From assembly GCA_937975915.1 (NCBI GenBank), contig CALJTY010000031.1:1-64000 (forward strand): a stretch of 64,000 nt of DNA, written 5' to 3'. Each line of letters starts with the position of its first letter. Position 1 is the first letter of the stretch. A model generated the notes under the pieces. The model made no database searches, was not told the DNA's origin, and saw only the letters and a list, made by a program, of their open reading frames with translations. Below, one piece after another: positions 26,426 to 34,739 of this stretch. This DNA comes from an uncultured Acidimicrobiaceae bacterium (GTDB lineage: Bacteria > Actinomycetota > Acidimicrobiia > Acidimicrobiales > RAAP-2). A program made the translations under genes and the position numbers.

Positions 26426-26647
26426 ATGGCAACTAATGAATGGCCAAAACAGGGACCCGCTTCCTACTTTCCATCTATTGAGAAAAAGTATGGAAAGTCA
26501 ATCGCACAGTGGCAGAAAATAATTGGCAAATGTGGAAAAGAAAAGCACATGGAAATTGTTAATTACCTAAAGTCAGAACATGAGATGGGACATGGCCACG
26601 CCAACGCCCTAGTTCTCTGGACTCTCAAGGGCAACAAAGCAAAGTAA
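26426..26647 (+). CDS. DUF4287 protein
   Basis: A 73-residue soluble protein. GPASYFPSIEKKYGKSIAQW and the end HEMGHGHANALV are the family pattern of DUF4287, a small domain of unknown function common in soil and water bacteria. It is divergent from the heliorhodopsin operon and upstream of the type-1 rhodopsin, separated from it by 266 nt of AT-rich sequence. Confidence 0.8.
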   Translation: MATNEWPKQGPASYFPSIEKKYGKSIAQWQKIIGKCGKEKHMEIVNYLKSEHEMGHGHANALVLWTLKGNKAK

Positions 26648-26849
26648 ATCAAGGCCCTTTCGAGTTCTCGTCGAACGTGTTGCTACTGCCAGCTCGAAGT
26701 GATTCGTAGATCAATTATGCGGTGCGAGTTGAAACAAAACGCAGGGATTTCTCGACAGAACGATTGTTATCGACGGCTGTTTATTGGATTACAAAAAAAG
26801 ATTTTTTAACCCCTCGAATCCCCAATAATTACTTGTTTTTAAGTATCAC

Positions 26850-26877
26850 TTGAAAAAAATTAAAAAATACCTAAGAT
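26850..26877 (+). promoter_or_regulatory. Candidate promoter of the type-1 rhodopsin gene
   Basis: TTGAAA at 26850-26855 and TAAGAT at 26872-26877 are spaced 16 nt apart, a sigma-70-like pair placed about 40 nt before the rhodopsin start. The rest of 26648-26849 is AT-rich and I see no gene in it. Confidence 0.45.
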
Positions 26878-26913
26878 GAAGACAGGGAACACCCCCTACA
26901 AAGGAGTTGCTTT

Positions 26914-27696
26914 ATGGATAATGCTGTAACTATGTCTAACTCTGTACTTACGCTTTCGCACGGACAGTTCAATTTGGTTTACAACGCGCTTTCATTTGTG
27001 TTTGCCGCGATGCTTGCCTCATTTGTTTACTTCTTGTTGATGCGTAATCAAATTACAAGGAAAAACCAAACTGCGCTTACCTTGACAACACTTGTTGTCT
27101 TGATCGCCGGTTACCACTACCTACGTATCTTTAACTCTTGGAACGAATCGTTCCACTACGTAAACGGTATGTATGTTCAGTCAGGACTCCCATTCAACGA
27201 AGGATATCGTTACGTTGACTGGCTCCTCACAGTGCCACTTCTTCTAGCCGAGCTCATTGCTGTGCTTCGTCTTAAGGCAGAAGTTGCACGTGGCCTGACA
27301 ATCAGACTTTCAGTTGCTTCTGCAGCGATGATTGCTCTTGGTTACCCAGGTGAACTTGCCGCTTCACACTCGACAGCTCGACTTGTATGGGGAGCACTTT
27401 CAACAGTCTTCTTCATCTACATCTTGTACGTCCTATTCGTAGAACTTACAAAGTCACTTGAAGGTCAGGCTGCACGTGTGCGTCAATTGGTTTCAGGTAT
27501 GCGTTGGGTGATTTTGGTGACATGGATGGTATATCCAGTCGCTTACATCCTTCCTCGCCTTATCTCAAACGAAACAACTGCTCTCGTTGTTCGTCAGGTT
27601 GGATACTCAATCGCTGACGTGCTCGCAAAGCCATTGTTCGGACTCTTTGCTGTATTGATCATGTTGATCAAGAGCCGCGAAGAAGAATCACTCTAA
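26914..27696 (+). CDS. Actinorhodopsin/xanthorhodopsin-like proton-pumping rhodopsin
   Basis: A 260-residue type-1 rhodopsin. Helix C carries D102, T106 and E113 (the DTE motif of outward proton pumps), Leu110 at the spectral-tuning site (green-absorbing), His68 in GYHYLRIF, and Lys239 in DVLAK for retinal. Gly160 in LVWGALS stands where bacteriorhodopsin has Trp138; in xanthorhodopsin the small residue leaves room for a carotenoid antenna. AAAGGAG lies 8 nt before the ATG and a strong terminator follows, so it is a monocistronic unit. No retinal or carotenoid genes are in the window. Confidence 0.97.
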   Translation: MDNAVTMSNSVLTLSHGQFNLVYNALSFVFAAMLASFVYFLLMRNQITRKNQTALTLTTLVVLIAGYHYLRIFNSWNESFHYVNGMYVQSGLPFNEGYRYVDWLLTVPLLLAELIAVLRLKAEVARGLTIRLSVASAAMIALGYPGELAASHSTARLVWGALSTVFFIYILYVLFVELTKSLEGQAARVRQLVSGMRWVILVTWMVYPVAYILPRLISNETTALVVRQVGYSIADVLAKPLFGLFAVLIMLIKSREEESL

Positions 27697-27711
27697 ATTT
27701 CTTTAGAACAG

Positions 27712-27744
27712 AAAATGCCGCCCCGGAAACGGGGCGGCATTTTT
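27712..27744 (+). terminator. Rho-independent terminator after the rhodopsin gene
   Basis: Arms AAAATGCCGCCCC (27712-27724) and GGGGCGGCATTTT (27731-27743) are perfectly complementary around the loop GGAAAC, followed by TTTTTG. It lies 16 nt past the stop codon. Confidence 0.95.
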
Positions 27745-27769
27745 GTTTGATTTGAAGTAATTTGCTTCT

Positions 27770-28162
27770 ATGAACGAAAGAGCCCTGAAACAAACCTTAA
27801 AAGCCGGCTCCATTGTTTTTGGGTCCTCAGCAATCTTTCTGTTGATTGCCCCGAGCGTGTTTTTGTCACTTCTTTCCCTTTCGCACAGTGGCCAAAATGC
27901 ATGGTCAATGCGGATGCTAGGTATTACGGTCTTTGCACTCTCAGGGAACATGGCGGTACATGCGTTGAACTCAACTACGAAAGCGCTCAAATCCGTTTCA
28001 TGGGTGATGTGCGTGTCGGCGAGTGCTCTTGGCATCTGCACCTTGAGTATCCCAGTACACCTGACACTGTTTTGTGTTGTGTACGCACTTGTTGGATTTG
28101 GCTTCTCATTCAGTTATGCATTCAATTTGCTCGTGGCAAAGCGCACGCCAGCGAAGCAATAG
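27770..28162 (+). CDS. Membrane protein, unknown (four helices)
   Basis: A 130-residue protein with four hydrophobic segments at about 13-33, 48-65, 75-94 and 98-120. I recognise no family. It precedes the ABC importer genes by 19 nt on the same strand, past the rhodopsin terminator, so it may be the first gene of that operon. Confidence 0.6.
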   Translation: MNERALKQTLKAGSIVFGSSAIFLLIAPSVFLSLLSLSHSGQNAWSMRMLGITVFALSGNMAVHALNSTTKALKSVSWVMCVSASALGICTLSIPVHLTLFCVVYALVGFGFSFSYAFNLLVAKRTPAKQ

Positions 28163-28181
28163 TTCTTTCTAAGGAATTCAA

Positions 28182-29012
28182 TTGAGCGAAGACAATGTTG
28201 AGACGGGTGTGCTCAGTGCACCAAAGCTCCTAAGCCAACGTCCCCGCAAAGCTTCATGGTCATTTCTGACTCGAATTTTGCTGCCAATTATCCTGCTCAT
28301 TGGTTGGACTTCGCTCGCAAAATCAACATTGATTCCTCCTTTAACGCTGCCCACTCCTTTGCAAGTCGGATCTGAACTAAAGGGAATGTATCTGCACCAG
28401 CACTTGATGTCCAATATCGGCGTTTCAATGTTGCGAGCAATTGTTGGCTTAGCACTTGGGGCGGGGATTGGTTTCTTGCTGGGATTGCTCTCGGGGCTCT
28501 CCAAAATCGGAGAAGAATTTCTTGACGCAACGTTGCAAATGCTTCGAGCCGTTCCGTTCATTGCGCTTACGCCACTTTTTATTCTTTGGTTCGGTGTTGG
28601 TGAAACACCAAAGATATTGATAGTTGCATTCGCGACGTATTTCCCCATGTACATAGCTACCGCTAGTGCAGTTCGTAATGTTGACCGCAAGGTCGTTGAA
28701 GCCGCAAAAACTTTTGGCCTACATGGTCCACGTCTGGTGAAAGAAGTCATTGTCCCCTTGGCCACACCTCAGATCTTGACTGGCCTTAGTTTGTCGATGG
28801 TTTTTTCAGTACTTGCTCTCGTGGCTGGTGAGCAGATTTCTTCTCAAAATGGACTCGGATTTCTTTTCGCCCAGTCTCAAGCGTATGGGCGCAACTTTGA
28901 GGTCTTCACCTGCATCTTGTTGTATGCGTGCATGGGACTTGTAGCGGCGACATTCGTGAACATACTTCAGCGCTTTGCCCTGAGATGGAGAAAAGGTGTG
29001 GCGGTGCGATGA
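28182..29012 (+). CDS. ABC importer permease (nitrate/sulfonate/taurine type, SsuC/TauC-like)
   Basis: A 276-residue permease with about six helices and the docking loop EAAKTFGLHGPRLVKEVIVPLA. AVPFIALTPLFILWFGVGETPKI is typical of the SsuC/TauC/NrtB group. The start is a TTG with AAGGA upstream. The stop overlaps the ATPase start (ATGA). The transported solute is not readable from sequence. Confidence 0.87.
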   Translation: MSEDNVETGVLSAPKLLSQRPRKASWSFLTRILLPIILLIGWTSLAKSTLIPPLTLPTPLQVGSELKGMYLHQHLMSNIGVSMLRAIVGLALGAGIGFLLGLLSGLSKIGEEFLDATLQMLRAVPFIALTPLFILWFGVGETPKILIVAFATYFPMYIATASAVRNVDRKVVEAAKTFGLHGPRLVKEVIVPLATPQILTGLSLSMVFSVLALVAGEQISSQNGLGFLFAQSQAYGRNFEVFTCILLYACMGLVAATFVNILQRFALRWRKGVAVR

Positions 29013-29722
29013 GGGAGCCCATGGTTATTGTTCGTGGCGTACGCCAGTCATTTGATGATCGAGTCGTCCTTGGAGACCTTGATTTGACGATTCACCAAGG
29101 TGAATTTGTGGCCCTTGTTGGAGCAAGTGGCAGTGGAAAGACAACACTGATGAGATTGCTCTCTGGCCTGCAGGCACCAGACGCTGGTGAGATTCTTGTC
29201 CCTGAAAAACGCACGACAGTCTTCCAAGAGCCTCGACTGGTTCAGTCCTCTCGAGTCTGGCAAAACGTAGTTATTGGACTGCAAAAGAGTCCCGCTACTA
29301 AGGACCTCGCCCTGAAGGCGCTTGATGAAGTGGGTCTAGGCGAACAAGCGCATGCTTGGCCCGCAACGCTCTCCGGGGGCGAAGCTCAGAGAGTCGCGAT
29401 AGCGCGTGCCCTGGTGCGTCGCCCCCAGCTCCTTCTCTTAGATGAGCCACTTGGTGCTCTTGACGCACTGACTCGACTCAACATGCAAGCTTTGCTTTCA
29501 ACTCTCTGTGCCAAGTATCAGCCCGCAACACTTCTGGTGACACACGACGTTGATGAAGCATTGCTGTTGGCAGATCGTGTGCTGGTGTTAATCAACGGCA
29601 TAATCGCTCATGAGGTAATTGTGGATAGTCCACGTCCGCGCAATGTGTCGAAAGGTCTCGATACACAGCGACTAAACATTCTCTCGTTGCTCGGTGTTAC
29701 TACCACTAAGACAAGCGAATAA
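29009..29722 (+). CDS. ABC importer ATPase (SsuB/TauB-like)
   Basis: A 237-residue ATPase. Walker A is GASGSGKT (38-45), the signature LSGGE, Walker B LLLLDEP and the switch VTHDVDEAL. I place the start at the ATG overlapping the permease stop; longer frames run back into the permease coding sequence. It pairs with the permease before it and the binding protein after it. Confidence 0.9.
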   Translation: MREPMVIVRGVRQSFDDRVVLGDLDLTIHQGEFVALVGASGSGKTTLMRLLSGLQAPDAGEILVPEKRTTVFQEPRLVQSSRVWQNVVIGLQKSPATKDLALKALDEVGLGEQAHAWPATLSGGEAQRVAIARALVRRPQLLLLDEPLGALDALTRLNMQALLSTLCAKYQPATLLVTHDVDEALLLADRVLVLINGIIAHEVIVDSPRPRNVSKGLDTQRLNILSLLGVTTTKTSE

Positions 29723-29839
29723 GTAAAGATCTACCTTGTAGTCCTTGCAACATCTCATCTCTAGTGGCCAAGAAAAAATGCCTTCAATGTGGTACTTTCT
29801 AAAGTCGAACCAGTACTTACAGTCTTACGAAAGAACACA

Positions 29840-31042
29840 ATGAAAACTCGTCGCTCATCAAAATCATTACTTCTTGCAACACTTGTCCTCTGCCTCGGCG
29901 CCACAACGACAGTTGCAAGTGGCGCCTCAGGCGCTTCGAAGGTTTCCTCAATTACTTGTTACCAAGCTGACGCAACTCATTTCAATGCCCTCCAACATCC
30001 AACAAAGAAGCCAGTCCAGGTCTCTGGCGCGAACGCAGTATGTCCACTTGGTTTCACGCCTAACAAGTTCGTAGACGTATCTGGTTTGACTCTTAACGTT
30101 GCTGACACTCAGGGCTTCTACCAACTCTTGTGGGGCACTGGAGTTCAAAAAGGTGTTATTGATCCGAGCAAACTAGGTTTCACAGTTCACTTTGACGAAC
30201 TAAACGGACCCGCAATTGTTTCTGCAGTTATAAATGGTGCCGACCACGTAACGCCAGTCGTGAGCACTGCCTCTTGGGCTGAAGCTCTTGACAATGGTCA
30301 AGCACTCAGTGCGGTAGGAATTAATCAACTCGTTAATCCTGGCAACTACTGGCAAGTGCTCGTCTCGCCAGCTCAGTACGCAGCGGGCACTACGTCTGCC
30401 GCAAACCTAGCTGGCCTGAAAATTGCCTACCCAGCAGGCGGTGACTCACAGTATGTTGTCGATTCACTACTTCGCAAGAACCACATTGCACTTAACAACT
30501 ACTCGTATTCAAATCTCTCAGAAGCGAATGCTCTTTCAGCACTGATGGGTGGCTCAGTTCAGGCAATAGTTGTTTCACCGGTCGTTGCTGCACAAGCCGT
30601 GGCTATGGGGAACAAAGTGATTGCAACGGGTGCAGGAATTGTTAATGGATACTCGCCAATTTTGATGACGCCTAGCGCCATTAAGAATCCAAAAACAATG
30701 GCCATGGTTGCTGCCTACCTCTACCAAGGAGCTTTGATTGACAAGTGGATCTTGAATAATCAGACCGCTTTCACGCAGGTTATTTTCAACGCATTCTTCG
30801 CTGCATCACCTGCAACGAATGGTCCAGTTGGACAAGCACTCTCATCAGTTCTTTACACAACTGGTGTGAACAGGTTTGTTCCAATTTCTAACGGTTTGAA
30901 GAATGAACTGCAAGCGGAAGCTCTCTCGCTTTATTACGACGGCATCTTGCAGAAGAGTCCTACATTGCTTAGTGGATTTAATCCAGTCTTTGCCCAAGAG
31001 CTCACTTATCTGAACACTCTTATCGGACCGCCAGCGAAGTAA
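29840..31042 (+). CDS. ABC importer substrate-binding protein (NMT1/SsuA-like)
   Basis: About 400 residues. The Sec signal peptide ends near VASGASGA, with no lipobox. Residues 40-72 are a CYQ...CPLGFT module shared with PstS here. The rest is a periplasmic-binding fold of the SsuA/NMT1 type, with GLKIAYPAGGDSQYVVDSLL near the hinge. The ligand is unknown; sulfonates, taurine, nitrate, riboflavin or pyrimidines are all known for this group. The ATG at 29840 is chosen because the signal peptide then starts MKTRRSSK. Confidence 0.8.
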   Translation: MKTRRSSKSLLLATLVLCLGATTTVASGASGASKVSSITCYQADATHFNALQHPTKKPVQVSGANAVCPLGFTPNKFVDVSGLTLNVADTQGFYQLLWGTGVQKGVIDPSKLGFTVHFDELNGPAIVSAVINGADHVTPVVSTASWAEALDNGQALSAVGINQLVNPGNYWQVLVSPAQYAAGTTSAANLAGLKIAYPAGGDSQYVVDSLLRKNHIALNNYSYSNLSEANALSALMGGSVQAIVVSPVVAAQAVAMGNKVIATGAGIVNGYSPILMTPSAIKNPKTMAMVAAYLYQGALIDKWILNNQTAFTQVIFNAFFAASPATNGPVGQALSSVLYTTGVNRFVPISNGLKNELQAEALSLYYDGILQKSPTLLSGFNPVFAQELTYLNTLIGPPAK

Positions 31043-31104
31043 TTACGTTAGGTGCTTTTGAGCTAACAAACTATTTTGGGTTGGTTGGCTATTAAGGTTC
31101 TCAT

Positions 31105-32181
31105 ATGACTGAACTTTCAACACCCATTTCCTTTATCCACGGCACATCGATTGACAATCGCATCACTCTTGCACCACTCACTAATGAGCAGAGCCATGCG
31201 GATGGAACGCTGAGCGACGAGGAGTACAAGTGGCTCACAATGCGCGCCGCTGGTGGCTTCGCACTCACAATGACTTGCGCCAGCCACGTTCAAGCTGTTG
31301 GACAGGGTTTCTCAGGCCAATTGGGGTGCTTTAGCGATGCCCACATAGAGGGTCTGACACGACTCGCGAATGGAATTAAGGCGCATGGCTCAATGGCAAT
31401 AGTGCAGCTACACCACGCTGGTCGACGTAGTCCGAGCAATCTAATCGGCACCGCACCAGTTGGTCCTTGTGTTGATGCTGATACCGGTACAAGAGAATTA
31501 TCAACGCAAGAAGTAGAGACACTCACCGCTGACTTCATCGCAGCAGCCGTTCGATGTGAACAGGCTGGATTTGACGGCGTGCAGATCCATGGCGCCCACG
31601 ATTACATCATCTGTGAGTTTCTAAATCGAACCTATAACCAGCGCACTGACAAGTATGGAGGATCAATCGAGAACAGGGCGCTCCTTCTGCTCGATGTTCT
31701 ACGTGGCATTCGCGCAGCTACTCGTGCCGATTTCAACGTTTCGGTGCGCCTGTCGCCAGAGCGTTTCGGTCTCGATACCGCTGACATCATTGCCACATAC
31801 AAACTGATTTTGGAAACTGGACTTGCCGACTTTATTGACATTTCACTATGGGACTGCTTTAAGGAAGCTTCCGATGAACAGTTTGCTGGACGTCAACTGA
31901 TCGATCTATTTACTGAGATCCCGCGTGGGGAGACCCGACTCTGCGTTGCTGGAAAGATTTATTCAGCTGCAGATGCGAAGCGCTGTCTTGAGCTCGGTGC
32001 TGACTTAGTTGCGATTGGACGAGCAGCGATCACTAATCATGACTTTGCCCGCTCGGCATGTAAAGACTCTGATTTTGTCATGCGAGAGCTGCCAGTGACC
32101 CGAGAGATTCTGCAGTCCGAAGGTCTGTCACAGTCCTTCGTCGAATACATGTCGGGATGGAAGGGCTTTGTCGCTGAATAG
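31105..32181 (+). CDS. NADH:flavin oxidoreductase (Old Yellow Enzyme family)
   Basis: A 358-residue FMN-dependent TIM-barrel protein. APLTNEQSHADG, QLHHAGRRS, GFDGVQIHGAHDYIICEFLN and the phosphate-binding end KIYSAADAKRCLELGADLVAIGRA fit the family. These reduce activated C=C bonds. It follows the ABC importer on the same strand, 62 nt after the binding protein, so a role in the same catabolic pathway is possible. Confidence 0.9.
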   Translation: MTELSTPISFIHGTSIDNRITLAPLTNEQSHADGTLSDEEYKWLTMRAAGGFALTMTCASHVQAVGQGFSGQLGCFSDAHIEGLTRLANGIKAHGSMAIVQLHHAGRRSPSNLIGTAPVGPCVDADTGTRELSTQEVETLTADFIAAAVRCEQAGFDGVQIHGAHDYIICEFLNRTYNQRTDKYGGSIENRALLLLDVLRGIRAATRADFNVSVRLSPERFGLDTADIIATYKLILETGLADFIDISLWDCFKEASDEQFAGRQLIDLFTEIPRGETRLCVAGKIYSAADAKRCLELGADLVAIGRAAITNHDFARSACKDSDFVMRELPVTREILQSEGLSQSFVEYMSGWKGFVAE

Positions 32182-32204
32182 CTAATCGGAAAATGCTTTG
32201 GTTG

Positions 32205-32555
32205 CTATTTCGAACTTGAACGAAGTTGAATTACGTTGCCATCCGGGTCGAGTACATCGTGGTGGTGAACACCACCAAATTCAAAAGTTCTCTGCGTTAC
32301 ATCCCCACCAGCATCTTCGACTTGAATGAGAGCACTGGTCAATGACGCAACATTGAATGCGGGCTTAAACGCTGCGTCTTCAGGAATGTATGTTGTGCCT
32401 ACCGATTCATGAGCTGCATGGATGAAGATCTCTCCACCGTCACCTCGAAGTAAGGCATTATTTTCAGCATCAACTACAGCGTCCAAATCTAAGACATTTT
32501 CATAAAATGCTGTCATCTGACGAACATTCTTCGTAAAAATAACTAGAGAGCTCAT
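32205..32555 (-). CDS. VOC/glyoxalase-fold protein
   Basis: About 116 residues starting MSSLVIFTKNVRQMTAFYENVL, a standard VOC beta-alpha-beta pattern, ending with DVLDPDGNVIQL. I prefer the ATG at 32555, since the longer frame runs into the upstream dioxygenase gene. Members include glyoxalases, dioxygenases and resistance proteins; this one cannot be assigned. It follows the TauD-type gene, 13 nt after its stop. Confidence 0.75.
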   Translation of the reverse strand: MSSLVIFTKNVRQMTAFYENVLDLDAVVDAENNALLRGDGGEIFIHAAHESVGTTYIPEDAAFKPAFNVASLTSALIQVEDAGGDVTQRTFEFGGVHHHDVLDPDGNVIQLRSSSK

Positions 32556-32568
32556 TGTGCACTTAACG

Positions 32569-33513
32569 TCAGCGAGGTCGCTCTCCAACAATGCTGGCTC
32601 TTTCCATGACACGACGTTGTGGCCAGTAGTCGCTTAAGGCAAAATGCTGTACTGCACGATTGTCCCAGAAAGCAACCGAGTGTGGTTCCCACTGAAAGCG
32701 GCACTGGTACTCGAGAACGTTTGCCTGTGAGCTTAGAAAGTCAATGAGTTCATCGCTTTCGGTTTGGCTGTAGCCAACGATTGATTGCGTAAATGCTCGA
32801 TTCACGTAGATCAACTTCTTTCCCGTTTCGCCATGTGTTCGAACAACTGGCTGCACTGTTGGAGGGTACTTCTCATGCATTGCAGCTCTTCCTGCCTCAT
32901 CGAGCGTGTGACCGAATGCCTTGGTGAAGTCGTTCACTGCAGTCAAGTCTGCAATCTGTTCCTTCATCTTCTGGCTTAGACCTTCGTATGCGGCGTACAT
33001 GTCGCAGAATGAAGTGTCGCCTCCAATTGGTGGAATCTCAATTCCGTGGAGTACTGCAGCGGCAGAAGGAAGTTCTCTCCATGGAACATCAGAGTGCCAA
33101 ACATTTTCAAAGCCACCAACTTTTGCTTCTTTTTCAAAACGAACAAGTTCCGGTTGGTCGGTGTTGGCTGGAATGAATGGGTGAATCTCTAGGTCTCCAA
33201 AACGTCGGGCAAAGGCAACGTGTTGGGCTGGAGTCAATGGTTGATTGCGAAAGAAAATGACTTTGAAGTCCAACAAGCAGCGACGAAGTTCAGCAACGAG
33301 CTCATCGCTAATTGGCTTGGTGATGTCAACACCTTCAACAATTCCACCGATGGTTGCTCCGAGTTGCTTAACGCTGAAGCCTGAATAGCTAAGCGAACTT
33401 AAGCGTTCGCGCTCTGCGGCCAAGTGAGTCACTGGGCCAACCATTACTTTGAATGGATGCAGCTTGACTCTTTGGGGCTTGACAATCGCTGCCGGGTCAA
33501 TGATGGTGGTCAC
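32569..33513 (-). CDS. TauD/TfdA-family alpha-ketoglutarate dioxygenase
   Basis: A 314-residue non-haem Fe(II)/2-oxoglutarate oxygenase. The iron ligands are H140 and D142 (WHSDVPW) and H290 (VQHFALSDY), with R300 for 2-oxoglutarate. Relatives act on taurine, alkyl sulfates and phenoxyacetates. With the SsuABC-like importer 1.5 kb away, use of an organosulfur compound is a reasonable guess. The start is GTG with AGAGGAG upstream. Confidence 0.9.
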   Translation of the reverse strand: MTTIIDPAAIVKPQRVKLHPFKVMVGPVTHLAAERERLSSLSYSGFSVKQLGATIGGIVEGVDITKPISDELVAELRRCLLDFKVIFFRNQPLTPAQHVAFARRFGDLEIHPFIPANTDQPELVRFEKEAKVGGFENVWHSDVPWRELPSAAAVLHGIEIPPIGGDTSFCDMYAAYEGLSQKMKEQIADLTAVNDFTKAFGHTLDEAGRAAMHEKYPPTVQPVVRTHGETGKKLIYVNRAFTQSIVGYSQTESDELIDFLSSQANVLEYQCRFQWEPHSVAFWDNRAVQHFALSDYWPQRRVMERASIVGERPR

Positions 33514-33610
33514 GTGTACTCCTCTGTTGTGAAGAAATTACCAGAAAGAGGTCACAAGCCACACTTGTAACAAAAGTCGCAACTCCAGACAAGAGTGGAT
33601 GCTTGCGTAA

Positions 33611-34063
33611 TCAAATGACTGGATTGAGAGGTATGCGGTACTGGGCTTTGCCAGATTCTTTTACATAGGAATCATAAAGTTTTCTCGCAGTTTCGTTTGT
33701 CGCATCTGTATTCCAATACAGCCTGCTTGATCCAGCATTTACTGCGATTTCGTACACAGCGTCTATAAGCGCTCTGCCAACGCCATGTCCACGTAGTGCT
33801 GGGTCCACAAAAAGATCTTCCAGTAAGCAGAAACTTTTTGGAGCCCAAGTTGATTCCTGAAAGGTGTAATGGACTAGCCCACACACTTTTCCATCGACCT
33901 CCGCAAGAAGCGCATAGAGGTTGAAGTTGCTATCTAACAACCTTGACCATGTCAGTTCATACTGAGACTCTGGGATGCTTGTTTTGTAGAAGTCAATGTA
34001 ACCTCGCCAATAAAACAGCCATTCATCTTTGTCGGCTTCGTTTAGTTCTCGGATCGTAGTCAT
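33611..34063 (-). CDS. GNAT acetyltransferase
   Basis: About 150 residues of the GNAT fold, with the acetyl-CoA loop LEDLFVDPALRGHGVGRALID and the later YWNTDATNETARKLYDSY. Small-molecule (amine) acetylation is likely; the substrate is unknown. The ATG at 34063 is preferred to a TTG 6 nt upstream. Confidence 0.85.
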   Translation of the reverse strand: MTTIRELNEADKDEWLFYWRGYIDFYKTSIPESQYELTWSRLLDSNFNLYALLAEVDGKVCGLVHYTFQESTWAPKSFCLLEDLFVDPALRGHGVGRALIDAVYEIAVNAGSSRLYWNTDATNETARKLYDSYVKESGKAQYRIPLNPVI

Positions 34064-34094
34064 AGACAAACAATACTTTGCTCACTGAAACGGA

Positions 34095-34625
34095 TCAGCT
34101 GACGAGGTTGGTGTCGGTGACCCACTTCCAGTGCATTGATGCATGATCAGCGTTGACTGCAAGCACGCCACCAATGGTGCCGTCGGCCCATGGAGCACCA
34201 GGGAGTTTTTCGCCTAATTGATCATCAGAGAGTTCGCTTACAAGTTGCAGGGTTCGTGATCTTGCGCTCGCAGTCAAGGCAATCACTTCTGAAAGTGATT
34301 CGCCATGATGTTTTTGCTGAAACTCATCAGTCATGGCGTGTAGGCGAATCATGATCTGCTCTCTCGATTGTGGCTCACCCTTTTCATTAGTAAGTAGCCC
34401 GACAGGATTCGCGTTTCCAGAAACGTGTCGTCGAACCATCTGTGCGAAGTTGTCTTCTATCAGTGCGAGGTGCGCTACGTGATCGAGTGGCGTCCAGTAA
34501 TTAGTCGGGTCATGCTCGCTTGGAGTCACAGGCTGATGCAAAGTAGCTTCACTTAGTGATGAAAGAATCTCTAAGAGCCAGACTCGACTCTCGTGCAGCT
34601 TGATTTCGATTTCAATACGGTTCAC
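34095..34625 (-). CDS. DinB-like/mycothiol-dependent-enzyme-fold protein
   Basis: A 176-residue four-helix protein with WTPLDHVAHLALIEDNFAQ and NADHASMHWKW, which place His residues as in DinB-superfamily metal sites. Members include thiol S-transferases and maleylpyruvate isomerase-like enzymes using mycothiol or bacillithiol. The activity here is unassigned. The start is GTG with GAGGGGG upstream. Confidence 0.65.
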   Translation of the reverse strand: MNRIEIEIKLHESRVWLLEILSSLSEATLHQPVTPSEHDPTNYWTPLDHVAHLALIEDNFAQMVRRHVSGNANPVGLLTNEKGEPQSREQIMIRLHAMTDEFQQKHHGESLSEVIALTASARSRTLQLVSELSDDQLGEKLPGAPWADGTIGGVLAVNADHASMHWKWVTDTNLVS

Positions 34626-34739
34626 AAATCCCCCTCGTTGCTATTGAGATGTTTAGCAGACCGTCTATAAATTTGCTTGGGCTAACCATCTGAGAAGAGT
34701 CGACTCAAAATCTTTCCGATGAATTAGAATTAAAAAATA

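Noticed and set aside
26914..27696. Sodium or chloride pump
   Set aside because: Helix C has D-T-E, the proton-pump pattern, not NDQ or NTQ.
28928..29008. Longer N-terminus for the ABC ATPase
   Set aside because: It lies inside the permease gene, and the ATG at 29009 gives a normal ABC start.
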